A DNA stretch of 64,000 bases from DASXMT01 sp963803065 (GTDB taxonomy: Bacteria; Actinomycetota; Acidimicrobiia; Acidimicrobiales; RAAP-2): positions 124,001-188,000 of the forward strand of contig CAWDKW010000014.1 in NCBI GenBank assembly GCA_963803065.1, in the 5' to 3' direction. Shown here in pieces: positions 51,650 to 59,475 of the stretch; the first letter of the stretch is position 1; each line of letters starts with the position of its first letter. The position numbers and the translations under genes were made by a program. The notes under the pieces were generated by a model. The model was given only the letters and a program-made list of their open reading frames with translations. It had not been told where the DNA came from and made no database searches.

Positions 51650-52762
51650 ATGACCATCAGCCACGAGCCGACCGGCGAACGACCGAAGACGTCGACGCGG
51701 GACTACGGCCTCCTGCGGTCCCAGCTCGAGGACTGGGTGGCGACGAAGATCCCCGCGGCGAAGGTGTCCGAGCTGGTCGTGCCCGCCTCGAACGGGATGT
51801 CGTCGGAGACAGTGCTCTTCGACCTGGCTGTGCCCGGAGAGCCCGAGCCCAGGCAGCTCGTAGCCCGCATCGCCCCCGATCCCGGCGCCGATCCGGTGTT
51901 CCGCGTCTACGACATGGAGCGCCAGTTCAAGGCCATGCAGTTGGTGGCCGAGCACACCGACGTGCCCGTCCCCACGGTGCTGTGGCTCGAGACGGGTACC
52001 GATGCCATCGGCGTCCCCTTCTTCGTGATGGAGAGGATCGAGGGAATTGTCCCGCCCGATGTGATGCCGTACACCTTCGGCGACAACTGGTTCTTCGACG
52101 CCGATCCCGACGACCGCCTGCGGCTCCAACGTCACGCCGTGGAGGTGGTGGCTGCGCTCCACCAGCTCACCGTGGACGGGCCGGCCGGTTTCCTGGCCGA
52201 GAACTCCGGCGGGGAGACCCACCTGCGCGCCCACGTGCGGGGCCAGCGCACCTACTACGACTGGGTGGCGTCCGATGGCGTCCGGTCGCCCCTGATCGAG
52301 CGGGGTTTCGAGTGGCTCGAGGACCACTGGCCCAAGAACGAGGATGACGGTGTCCTCAGTTGGGGCGACGCACGCGTCGGGAACATGATGTTCCGCGATT
52401 TCACGCCCGTCGCCGTGCTCGACTGGGAGATGGCGTCGATCGGTCCCCGCGAGATCGACCTGGGCTGGATGATCTACATCCACCGCTTCTTCCAGGACAT
52501 GGTCGAGGACCTGGGCATGCCCGGTCTGCCCGACGTCCTGCGCCGGGAGGACGTGGCCGACACCTATCAGGCACTGACCGGCTACGAACCCCGCGACCTC
52601 GACTTCTACACCGCCTATGCCGCCCTCCGCCACGGGATCGTGATGTTCCGGATCACCCGGCGGTCGATCCGCTTCGGCGAGGCGGAGATGCCCGCGGATC
52701 CCGACCACGCCATCGCTCATCACGCCCATCTGCGCCGGATGCTCGACGGCGTCTACTGGTAG
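51650..52762 (+). CDS. APH/ACAD10-like phosphotransferase family protein
   Basis: 370 residues with a kinase-like fold. VARIAPDPGADPVFRVYDMERQFKAMQLV carries the N-lobe, LSWGDARVGNMMFRD the catalytic loop (HGDxxxxN variant with Trp for His), and VAVLDWEMASIGPREIDLGW the metal-binding Asp. Such proteins phosphorylate small alcohols, including hydroxyacyl-CoA intermediates in ACAD10/11. Operon with the DUF7064-like gene. Confidence 0.9.
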   Translation: MTISHEPTGERPKTSTRDYGLLRSQLEDWVATKIPAAKVSELVVPASNGMSSETVLFDLAVPGEPEPRQLVARIAPDPGADPVFRVYDMERQFKAMQLVAEHTDVPVPTVLWLETGTDAIGVPFFVMERIEGIVPPDVMPYTFGDNWFFDADPDDRLRLQRHAVEVVAALHQLTVDGPAGFLAENSGGETHLRAHVRGQRTYYDWVASDGVRSPLIERGFEWLEDHWPKNEDDGVLSWGDARVGNMMFRDFTPVAVLDWEMASIGPREIDLGWMIYIHRFFQDMVEDLGMPGLPDVLRREDVADTYQALTGYEPRDLDFYTAYAALRHGIVMFRITRRSIRFGEAEMPADPDHAIAHHAHLRRMLDGVYW

Positions 52763-52816
52763 CCCCGTTCCACGGCCCGGCCACGGCGCCCGCGTGCCGG
52801 CCTCGGACTAACCTGC

Positions 52817-53392
52817 GTGGCTCATTCGCCATTGGAGCTGGGAGTCGCCCGGGTGGCCACAGGTGGGGTTGAAGCCGAGCGAATAGGTCGGGGTCGGGCG
52901 GTGTCCCGAGTCGTCGGCAACGTCTTGCTCCCGGCCAGCAATCCGGTCGGGACCATCTACGGGACCCTGGCCGTCGGCATCCTCTTCGCCGCCGAGAGCA
53001 CCGAGCCGAACCCGGCGCTCAGGGACATCGCTGCGGTGGTGGGGACACTGATCGTGTACTGGCTCGCCCACGCCTACGCCTACACGTTGGCCGCCCGCCT
53101 CGCCTCCAGTGACCCCGGCCTCGGCCACGGTATCCTCCGCGAGCTCGGCCGTCAGTGGACGATCGTACGGGGAGGCCTGACCGAGATCCTGGTGTTCGTC
53201 GTCGCTCTGGCCCTCGGGGCCTCGTCCCACGGTGCGGTCATCGCCGCCCTGATCTCGTCGATCACCTTGCTCATCGTGTTCGAAGCCATCGCCGCTTTCC
53301 GGGGCCACCTGGGCCGGATGGAGCTCCTCGGGCAGATCGCCGTCTGCCTGCTCATGTGTGCCGGGATCCTGGCCATCAAGTTCGCCCTCTGA
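52817..53392 (+). CDS. Small integral membrane protein, unknown function
   Basis: 191 residues with about four membrane segments (IYGTLAVGILFAAE, DIAAVVGTLIVYWLAHAYAYTLAARL, LTEILVFVVALALGASSHGAVIAALISSITLLIVFEAI and a C-terminal GQIAVCLLMCAGILAIKFAL). The start GTG 52817 is tentative; in-frame GTG codons follow. The His and Tyr in WLAHAYAYT are conserved-looking. No family recognised. It ends at the tandem repeat at 53396. Confidence 0.7.
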   Translation: MAHSPLELGVARVATGGVEAERIGRGRAVSRVVGNVLLPASNPVGTIYGTLAVGILFAAESTEPNPALRDIAAVVGTLIVYWLAHAYAYTLAARLASSDPGLGHGILRELGRQWTIVRGGLTEILVFVVALALGASSHGAVIAALISSITLLIVFEAIAAFRGHLGRMELLGQIAVCLLMCAGILAIKFAL

Positions 53393-53395
53393 TTC

Positions 53396-53437
53396 CCGAT
53401 GCCGGCGTGCCGATGCCGGCGTTCCCGATGCCGGCGT
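53396..53437. repeat. 13-bp repeat, three copies, just after a stop codon
   Basis: CCGATGCCGGCGT starts at 53396, 53410 and 53425 (spacings 14 and 15), beginning 4 bases after the stop of the membrane protein gene. It lies in the gap between two convergent genes. Confidence 0.93.
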
Positions 53438-53468
53438 GATGCCGGTCTGGTGCCCTGCCTGGGTGCGA

Positions 53469-54566
53469 TCAGGCCGGGGACGGCGTGGCCCTGTCCCGAG
53501 AGGGGCCCGGCCCGTTCCGGTAGCGCCGCTTGAAGGCGGCGTAGGCGACGGGACCGGCCAGCAAGGGCAGCCAGTACGAGGCCAGTCGATAGGTGAGCGT
53601 CGCCAGCACAGCGGCCCCCGAGTCCACGCCGGCCAGGACAAGGAACCCGCTGAGGCTGGCCTCGACGATGCCCAACCCACCCGGTGTGATCGGGACCAGG
53701 CCGATGACCCCGGTCACCGCGTAGGCGATCAGGACCAGGGACGGGCTCGGCCGACTGCCCACGGCCCGCAGCGCGCAGAGAAGGCTCAGGAAGTCGAAGG
53801 CCAGCCGGCCGGCGGACAGCAGCACTGCCTTCCACCACTGCTCGCCCAGGACGCCGCGGATGAGGTCCCGCTGCATCACCAGTTGGCCCTCGAGGCCGGT
53901 CAGCGGCTCCCGGTTGCGCATCACACGGTTCCTCGTCCACTGGACCGCCTGTCCGACTGCCTTCAGGGGACGGTCGGTGACCAAGAGGGTGGCACTGAAC
54001 CCGGCGAAGAGGACGAACCCGACCATGCCCACGAGGGCGGCATCGAACAGGCTCCGGTTGATCGGGGTGCCCAAGAGGATGGCGGGGAGGGCGAACACCG
54101 GGAGGGCCAGGAGCCCGGCCACCCCGAGAAGCGAGAAGGCGGTGAGGCCGCCGACCGCCTCACCGGCGCTCATGCCGCTCGTGGCCAGCATGCGGAATTG
54201 CACCGCCGCCCCTGCCGCGGCCCCACCGGGCATGATGAGGCTGATGGCGTTCCCGGCGAGCTGGGCCGTTACCACCGGGAACCAGGCCTTGGTCCGCAGG
54301 GCGATCCGCTGGAGCCCGAAGGTACAGGCGAAATGGGCCGCCTGAGCGATCAGGGCGGCGGCCAACCAGATCAGGTCCAGGGAGGCCAGCTGGGGAAACG
54401 AGGCAAAGACCCCGACCACCTTCGGTGCTACCAGGTAGAGGGCCAGCCCGGCGATGGCGGTGACGGTGGCCCGCTTGGCCACCGCCTTCCAGGCGAGGCG
54501 CGGCTCCTCTTGCTCCTGATTGCCCGTGGAGGCGGCGTCGTCAGAAGGCTCGGGGTCGACAGTCAA
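53469..54566 (-). CDS. UPF0104 / YbhN-like flippase (lysylphosphatidylglycerol synthase TM region family)
   Basis: 365 residues with about eight membrane spans. A 25-residue hydrophilic N-terminus leads into AKRATVTAIAGLALYLVAP; LAGNAISLIMPGGAAAGAAVQF and VIGLVPITPGGLGIVEASLSGFL are the conserved PGG boxes of the family. Members are thought to move lipids or lipid-linked sugars, or to synthesise aminoacylated phospholipid. The synthase domain is absent. TTG 54564-54566 is the likely start. Confidence 0.85.
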   Translation of the reverse strand: MTVDPEPSDDAASTGNQEQEEPRLAWKAVAKRATVTAIAGLALYLVAPKVVGVFASFPQLASLDLIWLAAALIAQAAHFACTFGLQRIALRTKAWFPVVTAQLAGNAISLIMPGGAAAGAAVQFRMLATSGMSAGEAVGGLTAFSLLGVAGLLALPVFALPAILLGTPINRSLFDAALVGMVGFVLFAGFSATLLVTDRPLKAVGQAVQWTRNRVMRNREPLTGLEGQLVMQRDLIRGVLGEQWWKAVLLSAGRLAFDFLSLLCALRAVGSRPSPSLVLIAYAVTGVIGLVPITPGGLGIVEASLSGFLVLAGVDSGAAVLATLTYRLASYWLPLLAGPVAYAAFKRRYRNGPGPSRDRATPSPA

Positions 54567-54625
54567 GGAGTCTTGCAGCTACTGCGGACACGGTCCGTAA
54601 CCATGTCTCCCACCCGCTTGCTTCG

Positions 54626-55294
54626 TCAATTTGTTCCGGGCCCCCGGGGTCGGATCTCGTAGGCACAGACGTGGGCGCCCTCGACAATGTGCGAGACCCG
54701 GGTCACCTGGGCACCGGGGAGGGCGTCCCGGATGAATTCGATCTCGCTCCGGCACGCCTGCCGGAATCCGGACGCCACCGAGAGGATGGCGCAGTTGTGC
54801 TCCACGATCCGCCAGCCCTCCGGCCACGGCTCGACATCGGCCAGGTATCCGTCCTCGTCGAGGATCCGGGCCAGCTCGTCGACCTGCTCGCCCAATGTCA
54901 GTCCGGCCAGCCGGTTCCGGGCGCCGTCGAGCCGGCGTCGCCGCCTCTGTTCGAAGAGGTCGTCGATCCGGTCGCTGCTCGGGCCACCCAGGTAGCCGAG
55001 GAGCTCGGTGGTGAGGTCGCCGTACCGCTTGGGAAACAGGTTCTCGGCCGCCGGGGTCAGCTCGTAATGGTGGGTCGGGCGCCCCCGGCCTTCGGCTCGA
55101 CGACGATGGGTGACGAGCCCGTCGTCGTCGAGCCGAAGGAGCTGTTGGCGAACGGCGGCAACGGTGAGGCCTACGTCGGCGGCCAGGTCACGGGCCTCCC
55201 GGTCCCCGTGGCGCTTGAGGGAGGTCAGGATGGCCCGCCGGGTCGACGGCATTGCGGCCAGCGGCGGTTCGAGGTGGTCGGTCTCCCCGGTCAT
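54626..55294 (-). CDS. SufR-like [4Fe-4S] transcriptional regulator
   Basis: 222 residues. A winged helix at about 15-90 (LAADVGLTVAAVRQQLLRLDDDGLV, RRAEGRGRPTHHYELT) is followed by a C-terminal sensor with three Cys in SufR positions: NCAILSVASGFRQAC and GAHVCAYEI. SufR represses iron-sulfur cluster assembly genes when its cluster is intact. Here it is the third gene of an SDR-QueA-like-SufR-like operon and overlaps the QueA stop (ATGA), not a suf operon. Its targets may be its own operon. Confidence 0.82.
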   Translation of the reverse strand: MTGETDHLEPPLAAMPSTRRAILTSLKRHGDREARDLAADVGLTVAAVRQQLLRLDDDGLVTHRRRAEGRGRPTHHYELTPAAENLFPKRYGDLTTELLGYLGGPSSDRIDDLFEQRRRRRLDGARNRLAGLTLGEQVDELARILDEDGYLADVEPWPEGWRIVEHNCAILSVASGFRQACRSEIEFIRDALPGAQVTRVSHIVEGAHVCAYEIRPRGPGTN

Positions 55295-56349
55295 CGCAAC
55301 ACCAGGTGCACGTCTCCGAACTCGTGCCACAGGTACCCGCGTTCGAGGGCGAGGGCGTAGGACCGCTCCAGCAGGTCGCGGCCGGCGACGGCCTCGAGCA
55401 TGGCCAGGTGCGAGGCCTCTGGCTCGTGCCAACCGGTCAACAGTCCATCGAGGGCGCGCACGGTCCGGTCGGGGGTCACGACGGTGTCGGTCCAACCGTC
55501 CCCCGGGTGCACCGACCCGTGTTCGTCCACGACCGTCTCCAGTGCTCGCACCACCGTCGTCCCCACGGCGACGACGCGCCCACCGTCATATCGGGTCTGG
55601 TTGATCCGGCTGGCCGTCGAGGCCGGGACCCGGTAGTACTCGGGATAGGGGGGTTCTGACGCCTCCAGGGAGGCCACGCCCGTGTGGAGGACGATCGGGC
55701 TGACGCCGATCCCGGCGGCCACGAGCCGCGTCACCATCTGGGCCGTGAAGGGCCGTCCGGCGCTGGGCATCTCGGCCGACCCCGGCTCGGTGACGTACAC
55801 GTTCTGGTAGGCGGCGATCGGCCAATCTCCCTGGACGTACCCGTATCGAATTGGCCGCCCGTGCTCGGCGAGGTAGGTGTGCAACCGGCGAGGGACGTCG
55901 ACCTTTGCCACCCACAGGCGGACACCGGCCGGGTGCGAGGCGTAAGGGGCGAGCAGCACGACCTTTCCGCCGGCCGGCATGGCGACAGACTGGCCCGCGG
56001 TGGCGTCGAACACGGGGTGGCCGGAGCGCCGCAGCTCCACCGTCCAGAGGTCGGCGGGAAGCTGGGTGGACAGGTGCACCTCGACGTCCCGCCCCTCGCC
56101 GTCGGTCCCGGGGATCTCGGCGGCCAGGGTTCCCGAGGTGTTGATGACCACGAGGTCGCCTTCGTGGAGCATCCGGGGGAGCTCCGAGAAGGTGGTGTCC
56201 ACCAGGGACCCGTCCCTCCGGTCGGCGACCAGCATCCGGACCGCGTCGCGGGTCAGGCCCCGTGCCTCGGGCGGGGACGATGCCTCCAGTTCGGGGGGCA
56301 GGTCGAAGACGGGCAGTCCGCTGATCCGTCGCTCGGCCAGGTCGGTCAT
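55291..56349 (-). CDS. QueA-like S-adenosylmethionine:tRNA ribosyltransferase-isomerase family protein
   Basis: 352 residues, normal QueA length. DLPPELEASSPPEARGLTRDAVRMLV, EGDLVVINTSGTLAAEIPG and RALDGLLTGWHEPEASHLAML are QueA landmarks, the last near GGTFHEP-like active residues. QueA makes epoxyqueuosine in tRNA from preQ1-tRNA and SAM. No tgt, queC-F or queG gene is nearby, and linkage to an SDR and a SufR-like regulator is unusual. It may be a diverged paralogue acting on another substrate. ATG overlaps the SDR stop. Confidence 0.82.
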   Translation of the reverse strand: MTDLAERRISGLPVFDLPPELEASSPPEARGLTRDAVRMLVADRRDGSLVDTTFSELPRMLHEGDLVVINTSGTLAAEIPGTDGEGRDVEVHLSTQLPADLWTVELRRSGHPVFDATAGQSVAMPAGGKVVLLAPYASHPAGVRLWVAKVDVPRRLHTYLAEHGRPIRYGYVQGDWPIAAYQNVYVTEPGSAEMPSAGRPFTAQMVTRLVAAGIGVSPIVLHTGVASLEASEPPYPEYYRVPASTASRINQTRYDGGRVVAVGTTVVRALETVVDEHGSVHPGDGWTDTVVTPDRTVRALDGLLTGWHEPEASHLAMLEAVAGRDLLERSYALALERGYLWHEFGDVHLVLR

Positions 56350-57068
56350 GGCCTGACCCCGGCCATCGCCGACTGCAGGTCGACCGCTCGGTACCGCCCG
56401 CTGGGCCGGTCACCGGCGATGAGTTCGAGGAGCGCGGGGACGACCGATGCCGGATCGGGCCGGTCCGAGATGTCCTCGCCCGGAAAGGCGTCCTGGTGCA
56501 TCCGGGTCCGCATGTCGCCGGGATCGACCGCCCACACCCGCAGACGCGGCTCCTCCAGGGCCAGCACGGCACTGATGTGGTCGAGCGCGGCTTTGGACGA
56601 GCCGTAGCCGCCCCAACCTTCGTATGCCTCGACGGAGGCATCCGACGTGACGTTGATGACCCGGGGGTCGGGCGATGCCGAGAGGTCGGACAGTGCCTCT
56701 TGGAGCAGGGCGAGCGGGGCGACGACGTTCGCCTCGAGGACGTCGCGGACCGTCGGGAGGGGGTAGGTGCGGAGCGGGGGCAGAGGAGAAGACCCCAGGG
56801 TGCTGGCGTTGTTGACCACGAGGTCGACTCCGCCGAGCGCGCGGGCTGCGGCGATCAGTTCGCGCCGGTGCCCCGGGTCGGTGATGTCCCCGACCACGTC
56901 GACCACCCGGCCCCCGGCGTCGCTCGCTCTCCGCATGCTGGCTGCCGCCGAATGGAGCCGTGCGCCATGCCGGGCGTCGATGACGAGCGACCACCCGGAC
57001 CGGGCCAGCCCGACGGCCAGTGCCGCCCCCAGCCCCTGCGACGCTCCCGTGACGATTGCCGTGGCCAT
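56346..57068 (-). CDS. Short-chain dehydrogenase/reductase, first gene of the QueA-like operon
   Basis: 240 residues. TGASQGLGAALAVGLARSG, VNNASTLGSS, Ser in VINVTSDAS and Tyr/Lys in YGSSKAALDHI. The last helices show PGDMRTRMHQDAFP, like the DUF-type SDRs tied to nucleoside or glycan metabolism. AGGAGGTCCGGGTC precedes ATG 57066-57068. ATGA coupling to QueA. Its upstream gap contains the only notably AT-rich stretch of the window (57108-57145), which probably holds divergent promoters. Confidence 0.9.
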   Translation of the reverse strand: MATAIVTGASQGLGAALAVGLARSGWSLVIDARHGARLHSAAASMRRASDAGGRVVDVVGDITDPGHRRELIAAARALGGVDLVVNNASTLGSSPLPPLRTYPLPTVRDVLEANVVAPLALLQEALSDLSASPDPRVINVTSDASVEAYEGWGGYGSSKAALDHISAVLALEEPRLRVWAVDPGDMRTRMHQDAFPGEDISDRPDPASVVPALLELIAGDRPSGRYRAVDLQSAMAGVRP

Positions 57069-57157
57069 GACCCGGACCTCCTCGTGATCACCCTACGCAG
57101 GCGATCCACCCATATTAAAGTAACAACATCCTTTCTTTATTCCGTGCGTCTTACCTC

Positions 57158-57186
57158 TTGTGGAGAGCCGGCACTCTTTGTAACAG
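57158..57186 (+). promoter_or_regulatory. Candidate promoter of the LysM gene
   Basis: TTGTGG (57158-57163), 17-base spacer, TAACAG (57181-57186), followed by the coding start at 57196/57208. It borders the AT-rich stretch 57108-57145 in a 127-bp divergent gap. Confidence 0.5.
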
Positions 57187-57207
57187 TTGAGGGTCATGAG
57201 GTCACTG

Positions 57208-58128
57208 ATGACAACGTGGCTAACGAGGTATCGGGTGTCGGCGTTGTGTGCAGTCGGCGGTCTCGTCGGTTCCCTGGTGCCGGTGGCGGTGCTGACGACG
57301 CTGGCGAACGCCCCGGCCGGGGCGGCGTCGGTCCAGGTCGCGCCAGGGCAGACGCTCTCGCAGATCGCCGGCACCTACGGCACCTCGGTCTCGGCGCTGG
57401 CCGCGGCCAACGGCATCGCCGACCCGAACCTGGTGCTGGCGGGGGCCAGCTTGTTGATCCCCTCGGGATCCGGCGGCACAGCCGCGGCGGCCCCGGCCAC
57501 GACGACCACGATCGTCGTGGCCCCCGGGGCCAACCTCACCGGCATCGCCGCCCGCTATGGGACGACGGTGGCGGCGCTCGTGGCACTCAACGGGATCACC
57601 GACCCGAACAACGTCGAGGCCGGGTCCCAGTTGGTGGTCGGTGGTCCGGCAGCCGCCCCGGCGGGAGGGACGACCGCCCAAACGGCGGCCCAGACGGGCG
57701 CCGGCCTACCCCCCCAGGTCCTCGCCCATTCGGACCGTGTCCAGCTCCAGCCGGTGTTCCAGCAGTGGGCGGGGACCTTCGGGGTCCCGGTGGGCCTGCT
57801 CGAGGCGATGTGCTGGTGGGAGTCGGGTTGGCAGAATGACGTGGTCTCGAGCACCGGCGCGGTCGGCATCGGTCAGCTCGAGCCCTATACGGTGAGCAGT
57901 CTTCGCATCCGCCTCGGAGACCCGACCCTCGACCCGAGCGTCCCCTCGGACAACATCGAGATGTCGGCGGCGCTCCTCCACGACCTGTTGGTCGAGTCGG
58001 GCGGCAGCGAGAGCGTGGCCCTGGCCTCGTACTACCAGGGTTTCGCGTCGGTGTCGCGCAGCGGCATGTTCGACTCGACCGTCCAGTACGTGCAGGGCAT
58101 CATGTCGTCGGTGCCCGGCTTCTCCTAA
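57208..58128 (+). CDS. Secreted LysM-repeat protein with transglycosylase-like C-terminus
   Basis: About 306 residues. A signal peptide (RVSALCAVGGLVGSLVPVAVL, Ala-rich cleavage site near residue 40) is followed by two LysM repeats (SVQVAPGQTLSQIAGTYGTS and IVVAPGANLTGIAARYG), a Pro/Ala/Thr linker, then a lysozyme-like domain with WWESGWQNDVVSSTGAVGIGQLEP, in which Glu is the probable catalytic acid. It would bind and cut peptidoglycan. ATG 57208 has GAGGT at a good distance; ATG 57196 is also possible. Its stop overlaps that of the DUF1214 gene. Confidence 0.9.
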   Translation: MTTWLTRYRVSALCAVGGLVGSLVPVAVLTTLANAPAGAASVQVAPGQTLSQIAGTYGTSVSALAAANGIADPNLVLAGASLLIPSGSGGTAAAAPATTTTIVVAPGANLTGIAARYGTTVAALVALNGITDPNNVEAGSQLVVGGPAAAPAGGTTAQTAAQTGAGLPPQVLAHSDRVQLQPVFQQWAGTFGVPVGLLEAMCWWESGWQNDVVSSTGAVGIGQLEPYTVSSLRIRLGDPTLDPSVPSDNIEMSAALLHDLLVESGGSESVALASYYQGFASVSRSGMFDSTVQYVQGIMSSVPGFS

Positions 58129-58556
58129 GTCCGCACGCGGACTGCCGGCGGATGCCACGCGTGGTGGTCCATGACCGGGCGGACGGGCCCGTCGGTCCGA
58201 AAGACCAGGCAGAATTCGCCCTCGGGCGCAGGCAGCCAGTTGCGCACCCGCTCGTCGTCGGGCCGCTCGTGTTGCACCACAAGGGTCATGCCGCCGTCGG
58301 GGTCGGACTGGAGCCACGGGGTGCGGTCCCCGATCGAGTAGCGGTCGATACGGGTCTGGGCCAGGTCACAGTCGAGGCCATACACGGTGAGGGACCAGAA
58401 GTGCCCCGCTTCGGACAGGACCCCCGGGTTGAACGTGAGCTCGTAGCGACGGGCACCGTCGAGCGCCGCCCCGTCCACGTGCCGGTAGGTGGTCGAGTGG
58501 ATGTCCTCGGCGCCCGGTTCACGGCTCGCTCGCACGTGGTGTCCTGGATCCGACAT
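58125..58556 (-). CDS. Stand-alone DUF1214 protein
   Basis: 143 residues. HSTTYRHVDGAALDGARRYELTFNPG, FWSLTVYGLD, RYSIGDRTPWL and RNWLPAPEGEFCLVFRTDGPV are DUF1214 hallmarks. Most relatives are 400-480 residues and carry DUF1254 before it; here only the C-terminal domain is present with a good start (AGGAGGGCCG before ATG 58554-58556), so it is a free-standing form rather than a fragment. Function unknown. Confidence 0.88.
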   Translation of the reverse strand: MSDPGHHVRASREPGAEDIHSTTYRHVDGAALDGARRYELTFNPGVLSEAGHFWSLTVYGLDCDLAQTRIDRYSIGDRTPWLQSDPDGGMTLVVQHERPDDERVRNWLPAPEGEFCLVFRTDGPVRPVMDHHAWHPPAVRVRT

Positions 58557-58592
58557 CGGCCCTCCTCTGGGTGCTCCGGCTGTGGCACGAAA

Positions 58593-58661
58593 TTAGTCAG
58601 GCGTATAACTCGTTGGGACCCAGGGTATTGACTTGAGGCCAGTTAGTCAAGCGTATAAGAT
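58593..58661. promoter_or_regulatory. Two 16-bp direct repeats with a promoter: probable TetR operator region
   Basis: TTAGTCA(G/A)GCGTATAA occurs at 58593-58608 and 58643-58658, 50 bp apart, about five helical turns. The second overlaps a plus-strand promoter, TTGAGG (58633-58638), 17-base spacer, TAAGAT (58656-58661), for the TetR gene. The first overlaps TAATTT on the minus strand (58590-58595) toward DUF1214. Both genes may be controlled together. Confidence 0.6.
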
Positions 58662-58707
58662 CGTGCCGCAACCCATCAGCGCCGTAGCCCATCAGCAAGG
58701 AATTTCG

Positions 58708-58809
58708 ATGTCCCCAGCCGTCGGCTCGAGAGCTTTGGCGGTGCGCCGGCCCGCCCTCGCCGGACCGCCGTTCCTCCCGTTCCGCCGCGCCATCGTCGCG
58801 GCCCACTGA
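58708..58809 (+). CDS. 33-residue leader ORF ahead of the TetR gene
   Basis: ATG 58708 follows AAGGAATTTCG, giving AAGGA spaced 6 bases. The product begins MSPAVGSRALAVRRPALAG and is basic and Pro-rich. Its TGA (58807-58809) is one base from the TetR ATG, so translation of the two could be coupled. It may be a leader peptide or a small protein. No homology recognised. Confidence 0.4.
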   Translation: MSPAVGSRALAVRRPALAGPPFLPFRRAIVAAH

Positions 58810-58810
58810 G

Positions 58811-59452
58811 ATGCCGTACGTCGATGGGCTCGAGTCTGGCATGGACCCGGAGAAGCTCTCTGACCAGGGATCGAGCGCGGTCGCTCCGGACGGGGCCGGA
58901 CCGCACCGTCCCTATGACCGGGCTGCGACCGAGGGTGCCCTCATCGAGGCGGCGACGCAGCTCTTCGGCCGCAAGAACCCGGGATCGGTGTCGGTGCGGG
59001 AGATCGCCAGGGTGGCCGGGGTCAACCATGGGCTGGTCCACCACTACTTCGGTTCGAAGCAAGCGCTGGTCCAAGCCGTGCTCGACCACCTCGCCACCAG
59101 GGCCCGCGACTCATTGGCCAGCGGCACGGCGATGGACCCGGACAGCCCCGTGTTGGCCTACACCCGGATCCTGGGCCGGGCCATGCTCGAGGAATCGGGT
59201 CTGGCGCCATTGCCGGGCAACCATCCCATCCTCGTCCAGCTCGCCTCCCTGGCCCGGGACGTCGGCGGGCTAGACGACCGCTCGGCCCGCATCCGGGCCA
59301 GCCAGGGGGCGGCGCTGGCCATGGGCTGGCTGCTCTTCGAGCCGCTCCTGATCCAGTCCAGCGGGCTCGAGGACGAGGACCCCACCTTCCTGCGGGACCA
59401 GCTGCGGGTGATGCTGGCCCATATGGCCATTCCCGTCACCGAGGACGGCTGA
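58811..59452 (+). CDS. TetR-family transcriptional regulator
   Basis: 213 residues. A disordered 35-residue N-terminus precedes the HTH at about 36-85: ALIEAATQLFGRKNPGSVSVREIARVAGVNHGLVHHYFGSKQALV. The C-terminal part (90-205) is an all-helical ligand and dimer domain. It probably binds the repeats at 58593-58658. Either ligand or target could relate to the radical SAM locus that follows convergently. Confidence 0.92.
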   Translation: MPYVDGLESGMDPEKLSDQGSSAVAPDGAGPHRPYDRAATEGALIEAATQLFGRKNPGSVSVREIARVAGVNHGLVHHYFGSKQALVQAVLDHLATRARDSLASGTAMDPDSPVLAYTRILGRAMLEESGLAPLPGNHPILVQLASLARDVGGLDDRSARIRASQGAALAMGWLLFEPLLIQSSGLEDEDPTFLRDQLRVMLAHMAIPVTEDG

Positions 59453-59475
59453 AGCGGGCGGCATCCGACCTGGGC

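Noticed and set aside
58597..58842. 81-codon minus-strand frame between DUF1214 and TetR
   Set aside because: Covers the operator repeats and promoter region and has no similarity or ribosome-binding site.
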